Shown one piece after another: positions 44,944 to 52,907 of a DNA stretch of 64,000 bases. The notes beneath the pieces are model-generated. The model made no database searches. It was not told the origin of the DNA and saw only the letters and a list, made by a program, of their open reading frames with translations. The translations under genes were made by a program, and so were the position numbers. Position 1 is the first letter of the stretch. Each line of letters begins with the position of its first letter. Source of the DNA: Halorubrum amylolyticum (GTDB lineage: Archaea > Halobacteriota > Halobacteria > Halobacteriales > Haloferacaceae); the NCBI RefSeq assembly GCF_004114995.1, contig NZ_SDJP01000004.1:85622-149621 (forward strand), written 5' to 3'.

Positions 44944-45744
44944 ATGATCGAGTCGCTCCTCCGGATTGACGTCGTCCTCTTCGTTCTCATCGGCGTGCTC
45001 GGCGGCGCACACTGTATCGGGATGTGCGGTCCACTTGTGACGATGTACTCGAAGCAGATGACGCCGCAACCTGACGGCGGGGCGGTGACGGCCAACGACG
45101 GGCGTTCCGGTCATCTCACGACCTACGAGGTTCGCCAACACTTCCTGTTCAACGTCGGCCGGGCGACGACGTACGCGATTCTCGGGACCGTCTTCGGCGC
45201 GCTCGGAAGCGTCGTGTTCGTCACCGCTGACCAGTTGACACCGATCGCTGACCTCCTGCGAGGTGTTGTCGGTCTTGCGGTCGGAGGGTTCATTGTAGCG
45301 ACCGGCGTTCGATATGTCATTGGAGGAAGCGGAGCTGATATTCGAATACCCGGCGTCCAGCGCGTTACGTCGTGGCTCGCGGCGAGAGTTCACCGACACG
45401 TGAACAGCCCGAGTATTGTCGGTCTCGGCGCCGTCCACGCGTTTCTTCCCTGCCCGATGCTGTATCCCGCCTATCTGTTCGCCTTCGCGAGCGGCTCCCC
45501 CACCACTGGAGGAATCGCTCTCGGTGCCCTCGGCATTGGAACGATTCCGGCTGTCTTCCTCTATGGAACCATCATCCAGTCGATCGATGTCGCCCACCGC
45601 CGTCGCGTCCATCGGTTGCTTGGCGTCGTGTTCGTTGTGCTGGGATACGTGTTGTTCGCACACGGATTGATGGCACTCGGTGTTCACCTTCCACACCCGA
45701 TGTTCCCGCATTATCAGCCTCTTGGGGGCGCAATGGGGCACTGA
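44944..45744 (+). CDS. DsbD_2/TauE-SafE-like membrane protein
   Basis: This 266-residue protein has six to seven TM segments and the HCIGMCGPLV motif with two cysteines in helix 1, followed by FNVGRATTYAILG. It matches the DsbD_2 (UreH/SafE-like) family often found with cytochrome oxidase maturation genes. The Cys-containing helix could move electrons or copper. It is close to a SCO-like gene and cydAB; a role in respiratory assembly is inferred. Confidence 0.75.
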   Translation: MIESLLRIDVVLFVLIGVLGGAHCIGMCGPLVTMYSKQMTPQPDGGAVTANDGRSGHLTTYEVRQHFLFNVGRATTYAILGTVFGALGSVVFVTADQLTPIADLLRGVVGLAVGGFIVATGVRYVIGGSGADIRIPGVQRVTSWLAARVHRHVNSPSIVGLGAVHAFLPCPMLYPAYLFAFASGSPTTGGIALGALGIGTIPAVFLYGTIIQSIDVAHRRRVHRLLGVVFVVLGYVLFAHGLMALGVHLPHPMFPHYQPLGGAMGH

Positions 45745-45849
45745 CAGAGCACTAGACACTTTTCGCTGGCTCGATATCGGCGACGGGCTCCAGTCAACAA
45801 CTACGATGCGGAAAACGACAGTAGCTGGCCTCCCGGAACCCACAACCCG

Positions 45850-46536
45850 TCACGCGGTGGCCACTCGTTCAAGCTCGTCGACGAGACGTTCGATGTCGGT
45901 TTGCGGGCCCCGTGGGTACGCCCGCTCGATAATCCCTTGCTTATTGGCGAGGATGATGAGCCCGTAGTGCGGGAAGCGATACTCTAGGTTCTCGATATCA
46001 TCTGCCGGTTGCTTCTCAATCTTCAGACCGAAGTGCTCATCGTGTATCTCTTGGGCCCGCTCGTAGGTCTCTGGGCGGAGGAAGTGCCAGTTACCCGCAT
46101 CGAGGTTGACCCCCTGCTGGCCAGCGTACTCACGGAGCGTCTCGGCGGTGTCGCGCTCTGGATCGAACGTGATGGGGAGAAACGTGACCTGGTCGCTATA
46201 CCCTTCCTCGGCAGCGGCTTCCTGTCCGCGACGGAGCCGGAGAATAAGTGCGGGACACACCCCGTCCGGACAGTTGGTGTAAAATGACGTCCACAGCACC
46301 GCGCGCTCGCCCTCGAACTGGCCTGTCGATATCACCTCGCCGTGAATCGGGTCGGGGACGGTGAACTCAGGCATGTCGTCACCGTAGCTCGGAAACGATG
46401 CCTCGCTGAGGTCTCGCTCCGGCGGTCCGAGAACAGTTCCTTCGGCGCCACTACTGCCAAGAACACCAAGACAGCCGGCAGTGCTGGCGGTGACTCCCGC
46501 GACGCCGGCCCTTTCACAGAAACTCCGTCGGTCCAT
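45850..46536 (-). CDS. SCO1/SenC-like lipoprotein
   Basis: The 228-residue protein has a signal with a Cys lipobox (ASTAGC) and a thioredoxin fold. The SCO metal site is visible: Cys89 and Cys94 (NCPDGVC) and a distal His in FRFPHYGL-type context. SCO proteins deliver copper to the CuA site of heme-copper oxidases. The gene is convergent with the DsbD_2-like gene and divergent from cydA. Cytochrome bd has no copper, so its real partner oxidase is probably elsewhere. Confidence 0.85.
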   Translation of the reverse strand: MDRRSFCERAGVAGVTASTAGCLGVLGSSGAEGTVLGPPERDLSEASFPSYGDDMPEFTVPDPIHGEVISTGQFEGERAVLWTSFYTNCPDGVCPALILRLRRGQEAAAEEGYSDQVTFLPITFDPERDTAETLREYAGQQGVNLDAGNWHFLRPETYERAQEIHDEHFGLKIEKQPADDIENLEYRFPHYGLIILANKQGIIERAYPRGPQTDIERLVDELERVATA

Positions 46537-46878
46537 AAGTTCGCGTATCGGTCTCGCGGTCTTGAGGTATCTGGTGTGACCTTCGAATGCGCCACTCCCG
46601 TCCAATCAGGGCGGGTCTAGCCAGTCAGTTCTTTATATACACCAGGGTGTTGGCAACCGATTAAGGTGCCTGGTGATGCTCAACAAAGTGTACAGGTACT
46701 GAAAATCCCCAGCACCAAGGACATGAAACGGTGTTCTGAGCTCCGCCTCCGGCGCTACCCGTGACCGTCTCGTATTGACTACAGAAGCTACGGCTCTGCG
46801 GATATAAACCACCGTAGTACAGTCCTCGAACGGGGGAATTATACAACTTCTCTTTTATTTCCGTGATCAAATATACCT
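46537..46878. other. Divergent promoter region for sco-like gene and cydAB
   Basis: No gene is seen. An AT-rich TTTTATTT element (46850-46857) lies about 28 nt before the cydA ATG, consistent with a TATA box and a near-leaderless message. Confidence 0.4.
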
Positions 46879-48327
46879 ATGTTCTCGACGGTGCTTCCCG
46901 ACGTCTTGATTCAGGGATGGGCGCTACAGCTCTCGCCGGAGCTTGCGAGCCGTGCGCAGTTCGGCTGGACGATCAGCGTTCACATAATTTTCGCCTCGCT
47001 CTCGGTCGGGCTGGCGCCGTTCATCGTCTACTTTACTTGGAAGGACGTTCGGACCGACGACGAGCGGTTCACACGGCTGCGATCATTCTGGGTAAAGGTG
47101 TTCGCCGCCGGATTCGTCATGGGAACGGTCACTGGCATCCCGATGAGCTTCCAATTCGGGACGAACTTCCCGCAGTTCGCCGAGGTGGCTGGAGAGCTGA
47201 TCGGTGGGCCGCTCGCATTCGAAGCGAAGATGGCGTTCTTCCTTGAGGCTGTTTTCCTCGGGGTATTGCTGTTCGGTCAGGAACGCGTCAGCGATCGGAC
47301 CTACATTCTCTCGTCGGTACTGGTGGGAGTCGGGGCTTGGCTGTCGGCCTTCTGGATCCTGATCGTCAACGCTTGGATGCAGACTCCACAGGGCTTCGAG
47401 ATGATCACGCGTAACGGTATGGAGGTCGCAAAGCTAACCGACCCGCTGGCTGCGTTCTTCACGCCCCGGATGCCGTGGATGTATGTACACATGGTCAATG
47501 CGTCGGTTATTTCTGTCGCGCTGCTGGTCGCCGGGGTCTCGGCGTACATCGTCTGGAAGAAGCGCGATGCCGCTGCGTGGAACACTGCGTTGAAACTCGC
47601 GGTTATCATCCTGCTCGTCACCGCTCCTCTGCAGGCAGTCCATGGTGACGCGTATGGGCGTCACGTCGCAGATACACAGCCACAGAAGTTCGCAGCCATG
47701 GAAGCTCACTACGATACCGGCACGGCGGACTTACACCTGCTCGCGTTCCCAAAGAGCATTGACGCAATCACCGATCCGAAAGCCGAGAACCTCTTTACTG
47801 TGAGTCTTCCGGGGGTCGGGTCGTTCCTCGCTACCGGTGGTGACTTTGACGCCGAAGTGCTTGGATTAAACGAGTATGAGGAGAACCCGCCCGTAGCGAT
47901 AGTGTTCTGGTCGTTCCGGTTCATGGTCGGACTCGGATTCCTGTTCATCGGGCTGGCACTATGGGGCGGGTATCTCATCTACAACGGACGCCTCTCGGAG
48001 AGCAGTCGATTCCTGAAGACGATGATCGCCGCGTCGCCGCTCGGCTACGCGGCGCTTCTCACGGGGTGGTACGTCACCGAGATCGGCCGACAACCGTGGG
48101 TCATTCAGGGCGAACTCAGAACTAGTGAGGCCGTTTCCTCGACATTGAGCGGAACCGAAGCGACTCTGACGCTCGTCGGCTTCGTCGTTATCTATATCGG
48201 ATTGATCTTGGTAGCCCTTCATGTGCTGCGGTGGCTGGTCGAAGACGAGCTCAGTGAGCTCGGAGTGAGGGCATCGGACGACGATCGCTGGTACGGTCCG
48301 ATCCCGAAGGTGAGCGACGATGACTGA
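46879..48327 (+). CDS. cydA: Cytochrome bd oxidase subunit I
   Basis: The 482-residue protein has about nine TM helices and CydA motifs: ASRAQFGWTISVHIIFASLS with the heme His in helix 1, GTVTGIPMSFQFGTNFP, and FWSFRFMVG. It binds hemes b and d (or b) and oxidises quinol with O2. The Q-loop is of the short type. The last 8 bp overlap the cydB start (ATGACTGA), so the two genes are coupled. Confidence 0.95.
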   Translation: MFSTVLPDVLIQGWALQLSPELASRAQFGWTISVHIIFASLSVGLAPFIVYFTWKDVRTDDERFTRLRSFWVKVFAAGFVMGTVTGIPMSFQFGTNFPQFAEVAGELIGGPLAFEAKMAFFLEAVFLGVLLFGQERVSDRTYILSSVLVGVGAWLSAFWILIVNAWMQTPQGFEMITRNGMEVAKLTDPLAAFFTPRMPWMYVHMVNASVISVALLVAGVSAYIVWKKRDAAAWNTALKLAVIILLVTAPLQAVHGDAYGRHVADTQPQKFAAMEAHYDTGTADLHLLAFPKSIDAITDPKAENLFTVSLPGVGSFLATGGDFDAEVLGLNEYEENPPVAIVFWSFRFMVGLGFLFIGLALWGGYLIYNGRLSESSRFLKTMIAASPLGYAALLTGWYVTEIGRQPWVIQGELRTSEAVSSTLSGTEATLTLVGFVVIYIGLILVALHVLRWLVEDELSELGVRASDDDRWYGPIPKVSDDD

Positions 48328-49321
48328 GCTAGTGTTGCTCGTCGACGCGTATCTTGTCGACGCGCTCCCCGAGATCTGGTTCGGTGCCGTCATGTTTGCG
48401 CTGGCGATGTACATAATCCTCGACGGGTTCGACTTCGGAATCGGAATGCTGTACGCGACTCGCGACAACGAACACGAGAAGGAGACATTTTTGACGGCGT
48501 TCGGTCCGGTTTGGGACGCAAACGAGGTATGGGTTGTCGCCTTCGGAACGATGCTGCTAGCGGCGTTCCCGCCGGTGTACTCGCGAGTCTTGGCGGACCA
48601 CTACCTGCTCGCGATTGGGTTCGTGCTCGCGCTGCTGTTCCGCGGGCTCGGCCCGGAAATGCGCGAACAGCGCGACGACGAGCGCTGGAAGCGGTACTGG
48701 GATTACTCCTTTATCGGAGGGAGCTTTCTCGCGCCGCTGCTGTTCGGTACTCTCGCTGGTCGGTGGATCTTTGACGCGCCGACACTATCGCTGCCGGCAC
48801 TGCTGACTGGTGTCGGCCTGGTAACCGTCTCGGTCGCCACCGGTGCGGCCTTTCTGACAGCTAAAACCAAGTCACGGCTGGCGTCCGACCTGCGCACGTA
48901 CGGAATTATTGCGACGCTGGCGTACTTGTTCGGAGTTGTCGCTCTGCTGACTACTGTCGTCGTAACTGATGCCGGAGGTGCTGCTGAAATGGTTCTTTCG
49001 CTTCCCGTAGGTGCGATTGTCGTCTTGTCGGTTGTTGCGGGAGGAGGGGGAAGTGTTCTTGCCCTGCGTGGCAAGTACCGTGCTTGGCTGGTGAGCGCAC
49101 TCGGGCTTCCTGCGCTGTTGAGCCTGCTGGTCGCGCTCCTGCTGTATCCGACGATCTATCCGCCAACTGGCTTGACGGTTCGAGAAGCGGTTGTCTCACC
49201 GTTAGCGCTGAATCTCGTGACGATTCTCGGATTTCCGGCGCTTCTCCTTGTACTGTGGTACTTCAAATTCCTCTATGGCGTGTTTAGTGGTCCGATCGAG
49301 GGTGAGGGATACAAAAATTGA
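48320..49321 (+). CDS. cydB: Cytochrome bd oxidase subunit II
   Basis: The 333-residue, eight- to nine-helix protein has the CydB N-terminal signature (LPEIWFGAVMFALAMYIILDGFDFGIGML) and FGPVWDANEVWVVAFGTMLL. It pairs with CydA in the membrane. The start overlaps cydA by 8 bp. No CydX-like ORF or cydCD genes were seen nearby. Confidence 0.94.
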   Translation: MTELVLLVDAYLVDALPEIWFGAVMFALAMYIILDGFDFGIGMLYATRDNEHEKETFLTAFGPVWDANEVWVVAFGTMLLAAFPPVYSRVLADHYLLAIGFVLALLFRGLGPEMREQRDDERWKRYWDYSFIGGSFLAPLLFGTLAGRWIFDAPTLSLPALLTGVGLVTVSVATGAAFLTAKTKSRLASDLRTYGIIATLAYLFGVVALLTTVVVTDAGGAAEMVLSLPVGAIVVLSVVAGGGGSVLALRGKYRAWLVSALGLPALLSLLVALLLYPTIYPPTGLTVREAVVSPLALNLVTILGFPALLLVLWYFKFLYGVFSGPIEGEGYKN

Positions 49322-49414
49322 ACGTGGATACAACCGCGTTGGCACCAACGTTCTTTTTGACATCTGTTCGGACGTGGACCGTTGCGACGGTAAGCTAGAT
49401 ACAGACCTGCTAGG

Positions 49415-49548
49415 TGGTGTACAATATCTGGCGGCTCACCGACTTCCTGCTGAAAGCGGACATCGACGGCGAGATGGACTACGCACCTGTGATTACTGCG
49501 GGTGAGTGTGTTGAGCTCGTTGCCTCGGCGTTGATCCCGCACGACTAA
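49415..49548 (+). pseudogene. C-terminal fragment of an IS4-type transposase
   Basis: VYNIWRLTDFLLKADIDGEM then DYAPVITAGECVELVASALI matches the C-terminal strand of the 558-residue transposase (YSIWRAVDLLVQVELTGEYE; SPIVTADNTLTLL). A conserved hairpin follows 206 bp later, as in the other copies. The upstream part is lost. Confidence 0.75.
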
Positions 49549-49753
49549 TCGGCTGAGCTCTCGCTGGGTCCGCCGTTCGAGAGTGACAACCCTATCCAAC
49601 TGTACTGAAATCCACGCAATTTCGTACGGTCGTCCCGCAGTACGGCCACATGAATTCAAAATCAGTGCTTGATCGGTGAGAGTCACCACGAATAGATTTC
49701 GACTCGAGCTAAAACTGGCCTATCCTCCGAAACTGTGGCAGAGCGAGACTCGA

Positions 49754-49786
49754 CAGAAGTTGAGACCGGTTGTCTCAATGCGTATG
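49754..49786 (+). repeat. Conserved hairpin, copy D
   Basis: CAGAAGTTGAGACCGGTTGT then CTCAATGCGTATG, stem TTGAGAC/GTCTCAA. It lies 206 bp after the transposase fragment and 26 bp from the convergent Fic stop. Confidence 0.65.
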
Positions 49787-49811
49787 CCTCAAGCCCTCTC
49801 TGCTCAGCCGT

Positions 49812-50984
49812 TCAGAGCTGATCGATCGGCTTGTTGATGATCTGGAAGACTTCGCTCGCCCGGTAGAACCGATTCCGATCTTTCCCGGTGAGTTCTTCGA
49901 GTATTCCGTCATCTTCGAGCTGTCCGATCAGTCGGTTAGCCGTGCTGTATTCGACATCCAACCAGTCGGCTGCTGTGTTCACGTCCAGGTACGGATCTTC
50001 GAAGAGCCGCATCACCAGTTCAAGGATATTCTCAGACCGCTCGCTCTGATAGCGCTGTTGATAGTCTTCTCGGAGGTCGACTAGCAGGTTGGCCCGCTGG
50101 TGGGCCTCATCTGCTTGCGACTGCACGCCACGCAGGAAAAACAGGAGCCACTCTTCCCATTCACCGTGCTGACTGACTGACAAGAGATGATCAACGTAAT
50201 CTGACCGTCGTGCGTTGAAATACGAACTCAGGTAGAGATACGGCTCGGGCAAGAGACCATCACGTTGCAGAAGGAGACTGATCAATAGCCGCCCGAGTCG
50301 TCCGTTCCCATCGAGAAACGGGTGAATCGTCTCGAACTGGTAGTGGATCAGCCCGATTCGGAGAAGTGGATGCAGATTTGTCTCTTGGTTCGCATACTTG
50401 AGCAAGTCTTCGAGAAGGCCGGGGATCTCGTTCGGGGGCGGCGGCACGTACCTGGCGTCTTGGATGTATGGCGTACTGCCGATAAAGTTCTGAGTCGTAC
50501 GGAGTTCTCCTGGGTCAGCCTCATCCCCACGGACACCCGAAAGCAACCGGTCGTGCATCTCGCATAGCAATTCGACGGTGATTGGATCGCCAGCTGTGAT
50601 CGCATCCAATCCGTGCGTCAGCGCGTGTAGATAGTTCACGACTTCTTGGGTGCCCTGCTGCCTGTCTTCGTCGATGAGAGCCTCCTGTCCAGCCTCATAG
50701 GCGTAGATGTCTGAAAGAGTAGCATGTGTGCCCTCGATTTGCGAGGACTCCAGCGCTTCTTTTCGGATGAACGGCTCGATCAGGATCTCCCTTGAGCCGA
50801 CACGTGGACCGATGCCGTGAAGTCGACCAAGTGCCTGTGTCGCCTCGGCCAGCGGTGTAATGAGTTCCTCAGTACTGATTGAGGGAGGAAGAGGGTCAGG
50901 CTGAAACGCCGAATACGTTCCCTTTGGTGTCGTCGTGGGAATGATTTCACCGGGGGCCGTCTCGTCGAAGTCATCTCGCTCCAT
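49812..50984 (-). CDS. Fic-family protein with internal antitoxin motif
   Basis: The 390-residue protein has the Fic motif HPFLDGNGRLGR at 221-232 (ETIHPFLDGNGRL), which AMPylates or otherwise modifies target proteins. An inhibitory motif SSQIEG lies at 80-85 in the N-terminal helix, as in class II self-inhibited Fic proteins. A C-terminal winged helix (WLDVEYSTANRLIGQLEDDGIL) suggests DNA binding. ATG 50984 places the N-terminus as in homologues. Target unknown. Confidence 0.88.
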   Translation of the reverse strand: MERDDFDETAPGEIIPTTTPKGTYSAFQPDPLPPSISTEELITPLAEATQALGRLHGIGPRVGSREILIEPFIRKEALESSQIEGTHATLSDIYAYEAGQEALIDEDRQQGTQEVVNYLHALTHGLDAITAGDPITVELLCEMHDRLLSGVRGDEADPGELRTTQNFIGSTPYIQDARYVPPPPNEIPGLLEDLLKYANQETNLHPLLRIGLIHYQFETIHPFLDGNGRLGRLLISLLLQRDGLLPEPYLYLSSYFNARRSDYVDHLLSVSQHGEWEEWLLFFLRGVQSQADEAHQRANLLVDLREDYQQRYQSERSENILELVMRLFEDPYLDVNTAADWLDVEYSTANRLIGQLEDDGILEELTGKDRNRFYRASEVFQIINKPIDQL

Positions 50985-51339
50985 TAGTGGTATCTCTCCA
51001 AATACGCTGAATGCTATTGGCATTTCCGGGGCTAAATCAAAATAGCGTGGTGGCTGATTGCACTGACACAACTACTGAGGCTAGATCTGGATACACATAT
51101 ATCTCTTTTCTGACTTGTTTATATAATTTTCTTCAGACACATTTTTCTCCGAAACAGCTGTTCGCTGAAGACTGCGTAGTAACCGTCTAAGTTTCTACCA
51201 TTTTAACTATCTATTGTTGTAGTCGTGCGAGATATAGCGCGCATATCGGTCACGAAGATTCAACCAATTGTGGCTGGGATGAATCGGTCAGTATAGAGTT
51301 CTCATACAGCACTGACTGTCGGTGTCAGTCATATTTGAA
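50985..51339. other. Intergenic region, 355 bp
   Basis: AT-rich, no gene seen. A segment at about 51235-51255 (GCGCGCATATCGGTCA) is similar to one at 56695-56710 (GGGCGCGTATCGGTCA), which may be a small shared remnant. Confidence 0.3.
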
Positions 51340-52647
51340 TTAGGGCCAGAGCCCTCGCGCCTTGTGGGCCTCAGCAATACGTGTGAGTGCCACGATGTAG
51401 GCTGCATCTCGCCAGGTGATGTCTCGGTGTTCGAACTCTGTCTGGACGGCCTGCCAAGCGGCCTGCATCTCCGTTTCGAGTTCGTCGTTCACCCGTTCGA
51501 GCGACCAAGACCGTCGATTAATGTCCTGGAGCCACTCGAAATAGCTCACCGTCACGCCGCCCGCATTGGCGAGAATATCGGGAATCACCGCGATATCTCG
51601 CTCTGCGAGGATCGAATCGGCCGTCGAGGTCGTCGGGCCATTAGCGCCTTCGACGACGATGTCTGCAGCGACCGCCTCCGCATTCTCTTCGGTGATCACA
51701 TTCCCCAATGCTGCTGGAATGAGTACGTCGACGTCGAGCGTGAGCAACTCGCCGTTCGAGATTACGGTGTCCGCATATGTGGTGACGGCTTCCGGTTCCT
51801 CATCGTGCGACGGGACAGAAGCTGTATCGATCCCCTCAGGATCGTACATCGCCCCGTTCACGTCGCTGATCGCGACGATGGTCGCGCCCCACTCGTCGAG
51901 CAATCGTGCGGCATTCGCCCCGACGCTCCCGTAGCCCTGGACTGCGACGGTCGTGTCCGTGAGTTCCCGGTCATAGTACTCGCAGACTAACTTCGTAATA
52001 ATCGCGACACTCCGACCAGGGGCTTCTTCTCGCCCCTCACTGCCGCCAACGATCGGCGGTTTGCCGGTGACGACACCCGGTGTCGTCTCACCTTCCTGCA
52101 TCGAGTACGCGTCCATCAACCACGCCATGGTTTGTGGATCCGTCCCCATGTCGGGGGCTGGAATATCCTGATTGGGGCCGACGGCATCGCGAAGTTCCTG
52201 CGCGAACCGACGAGTGAGTCGCTCCTTTTCGTCCGAACTCAGGTCCTTTGGATTGACAGCGACGCCGCCTTTGGCCCCGCCGAAGGGCAGGTCCATAACG
52301 GCACATTTCCAGGTCATCCACATACCGAGTCCGACACACTCGTCTCTGGTGACGTGTGGGTGGTACCGAAGCCCACCTTTGTACGGACCTCTGACGCTGT
52401 CGTGTTGGGCTCGATAGCCCGTGAACACTTCGACAGTTCCGTCGTCCCGCTTGATGGGGATCGTCACCTCGTGAACCTTTTTCGGGTGTTTGAGACGCTC
52501 GACGACGTTCGGATCAATGTCGAGGTGATCGGCAGCTTGGTACAGCTGGCGACGGGCCGTTTCGAGCGCAGATTCCGACTCGATCGATGATTCCGCATCG
52601 TCGCCTGACTCGTCGCGGGTAGTATCGGCTTTGGAGGCCATAGTCAT
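51340..52647 (-). CDS. gdhB: Glutamate dehydrogenase
   Basis: The 435-residue enzyme has the catalytic-lysine motif [13 protein letters not shown], the glutamate site [11 protein letters not shown] and the NAD(P)-binding [15 protein letters not shown]. It interconverts glutamate and 2-oxoglutarate. The ATG at 52647 overlaps the stop of the small zinc protein before it as ATGA, so that start is used. The N-terminal 25 residues are an acidic/Ser-rich extension. Confidence 0.93.
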   Translation of the reverse strand: MTMASKADTTRDESGDDAESSIESESALETARRQLYQAADHLDIDPNVVERLKHPKKVHEVTIPIKRDDGTVEVFTGYRAQHDSVRGPYKGGLRYHPHVTRDECVGLGMWMTWKCAVMDLPFGGAKGGVAVNPKDLSSDEKERLTRRFAQELRDAVGPNQDIPAPDMGTDPQTMAWLMDAYSMQEGETTPGVVTGKPPIVGGSEGREEAPGRSVAIITKLVCEYYDRELTDTTVAVQGYGSVGANAARLLDEWGATIVAISDVNGAMYDPEGIDTASVPSHDEEPEAVTTYADTVISNGELLTLDVDVLIPAALGNVITEENAEAVAADIVVEGANGPTTSTADSILAERDIAVIPDILANAGGVTVSYFEWLQDINRRSWSLERVNDELETEMQAAWQAVQTEFEHRDITWRDAAYIVALTRIAEAHKARGLWP

Positions 52648-52787
52648 TCGAGCGGCATTTGACGGTTTCGCATCGATCCACTACAGTCGGGACACTGTCC
52701 GGGGCCTGTCTCTGCGATGATGATTTTCCCACACTCAAAACACTCGTACGTGGCTTCTTCGTCTGTTTCAGGGTCGATATCTTTCAT
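52644..52787 (-). CDS. Rubrerythrin-like zinc-ribbon protein, 47 residues
   Basis: [20 protein letters not shown] then [18 protein letters not shown] is the haloarchaeal rubrerythrin-like (DUF7129-type) pattern with two CxxC knuckles. It is coupled to gdhB by an ATGA overlap. Such small proteins often precede or follow metabolic or stress genes; function unknown. Confidence 0.85.
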   Translation of the reverse strand: MKDIDPETDEEATYECFECGKIIIAETGPGQCPDCSGSMRNRQMPLE

Positions 52788-52864
52788 GGTGAGTTCACGA
52801 GTGCCAGCACCAGACCAGGGCACTCTACATACGGATAATAAGTGTATAAGGGAATATTGGGGTG

Positions 52865-52907
52865 TTGAATAACAAACCATCTAAAAAATTCGTGGTTTGT
52901 TATTCAA
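52865..52907. promoter_or_regulatory. 15-bp perfect inverted repeat upstream of the gdh operon
   Basis: TTGAATAACAAACCA (52865-52879) pairs with TGGTTTGTTATTCAA (52893-52907), 13-nt AT-rich loop. It covers the stop codon of the sensor-regulator gene and lies 78 bp before the small zinc protein ATG. It could be a terminator hairpin for the upstream gene or a binding site for control of the gdh operon. Confidence 0.5.

Noticed and set aside
26922-49786. CRISPR-like reading of the four TTGAGAC hairpin copies
   Set aside because: Copies are 6-10 kb apart, not regularly spaced, and linked to transposase ends; no cas genes.
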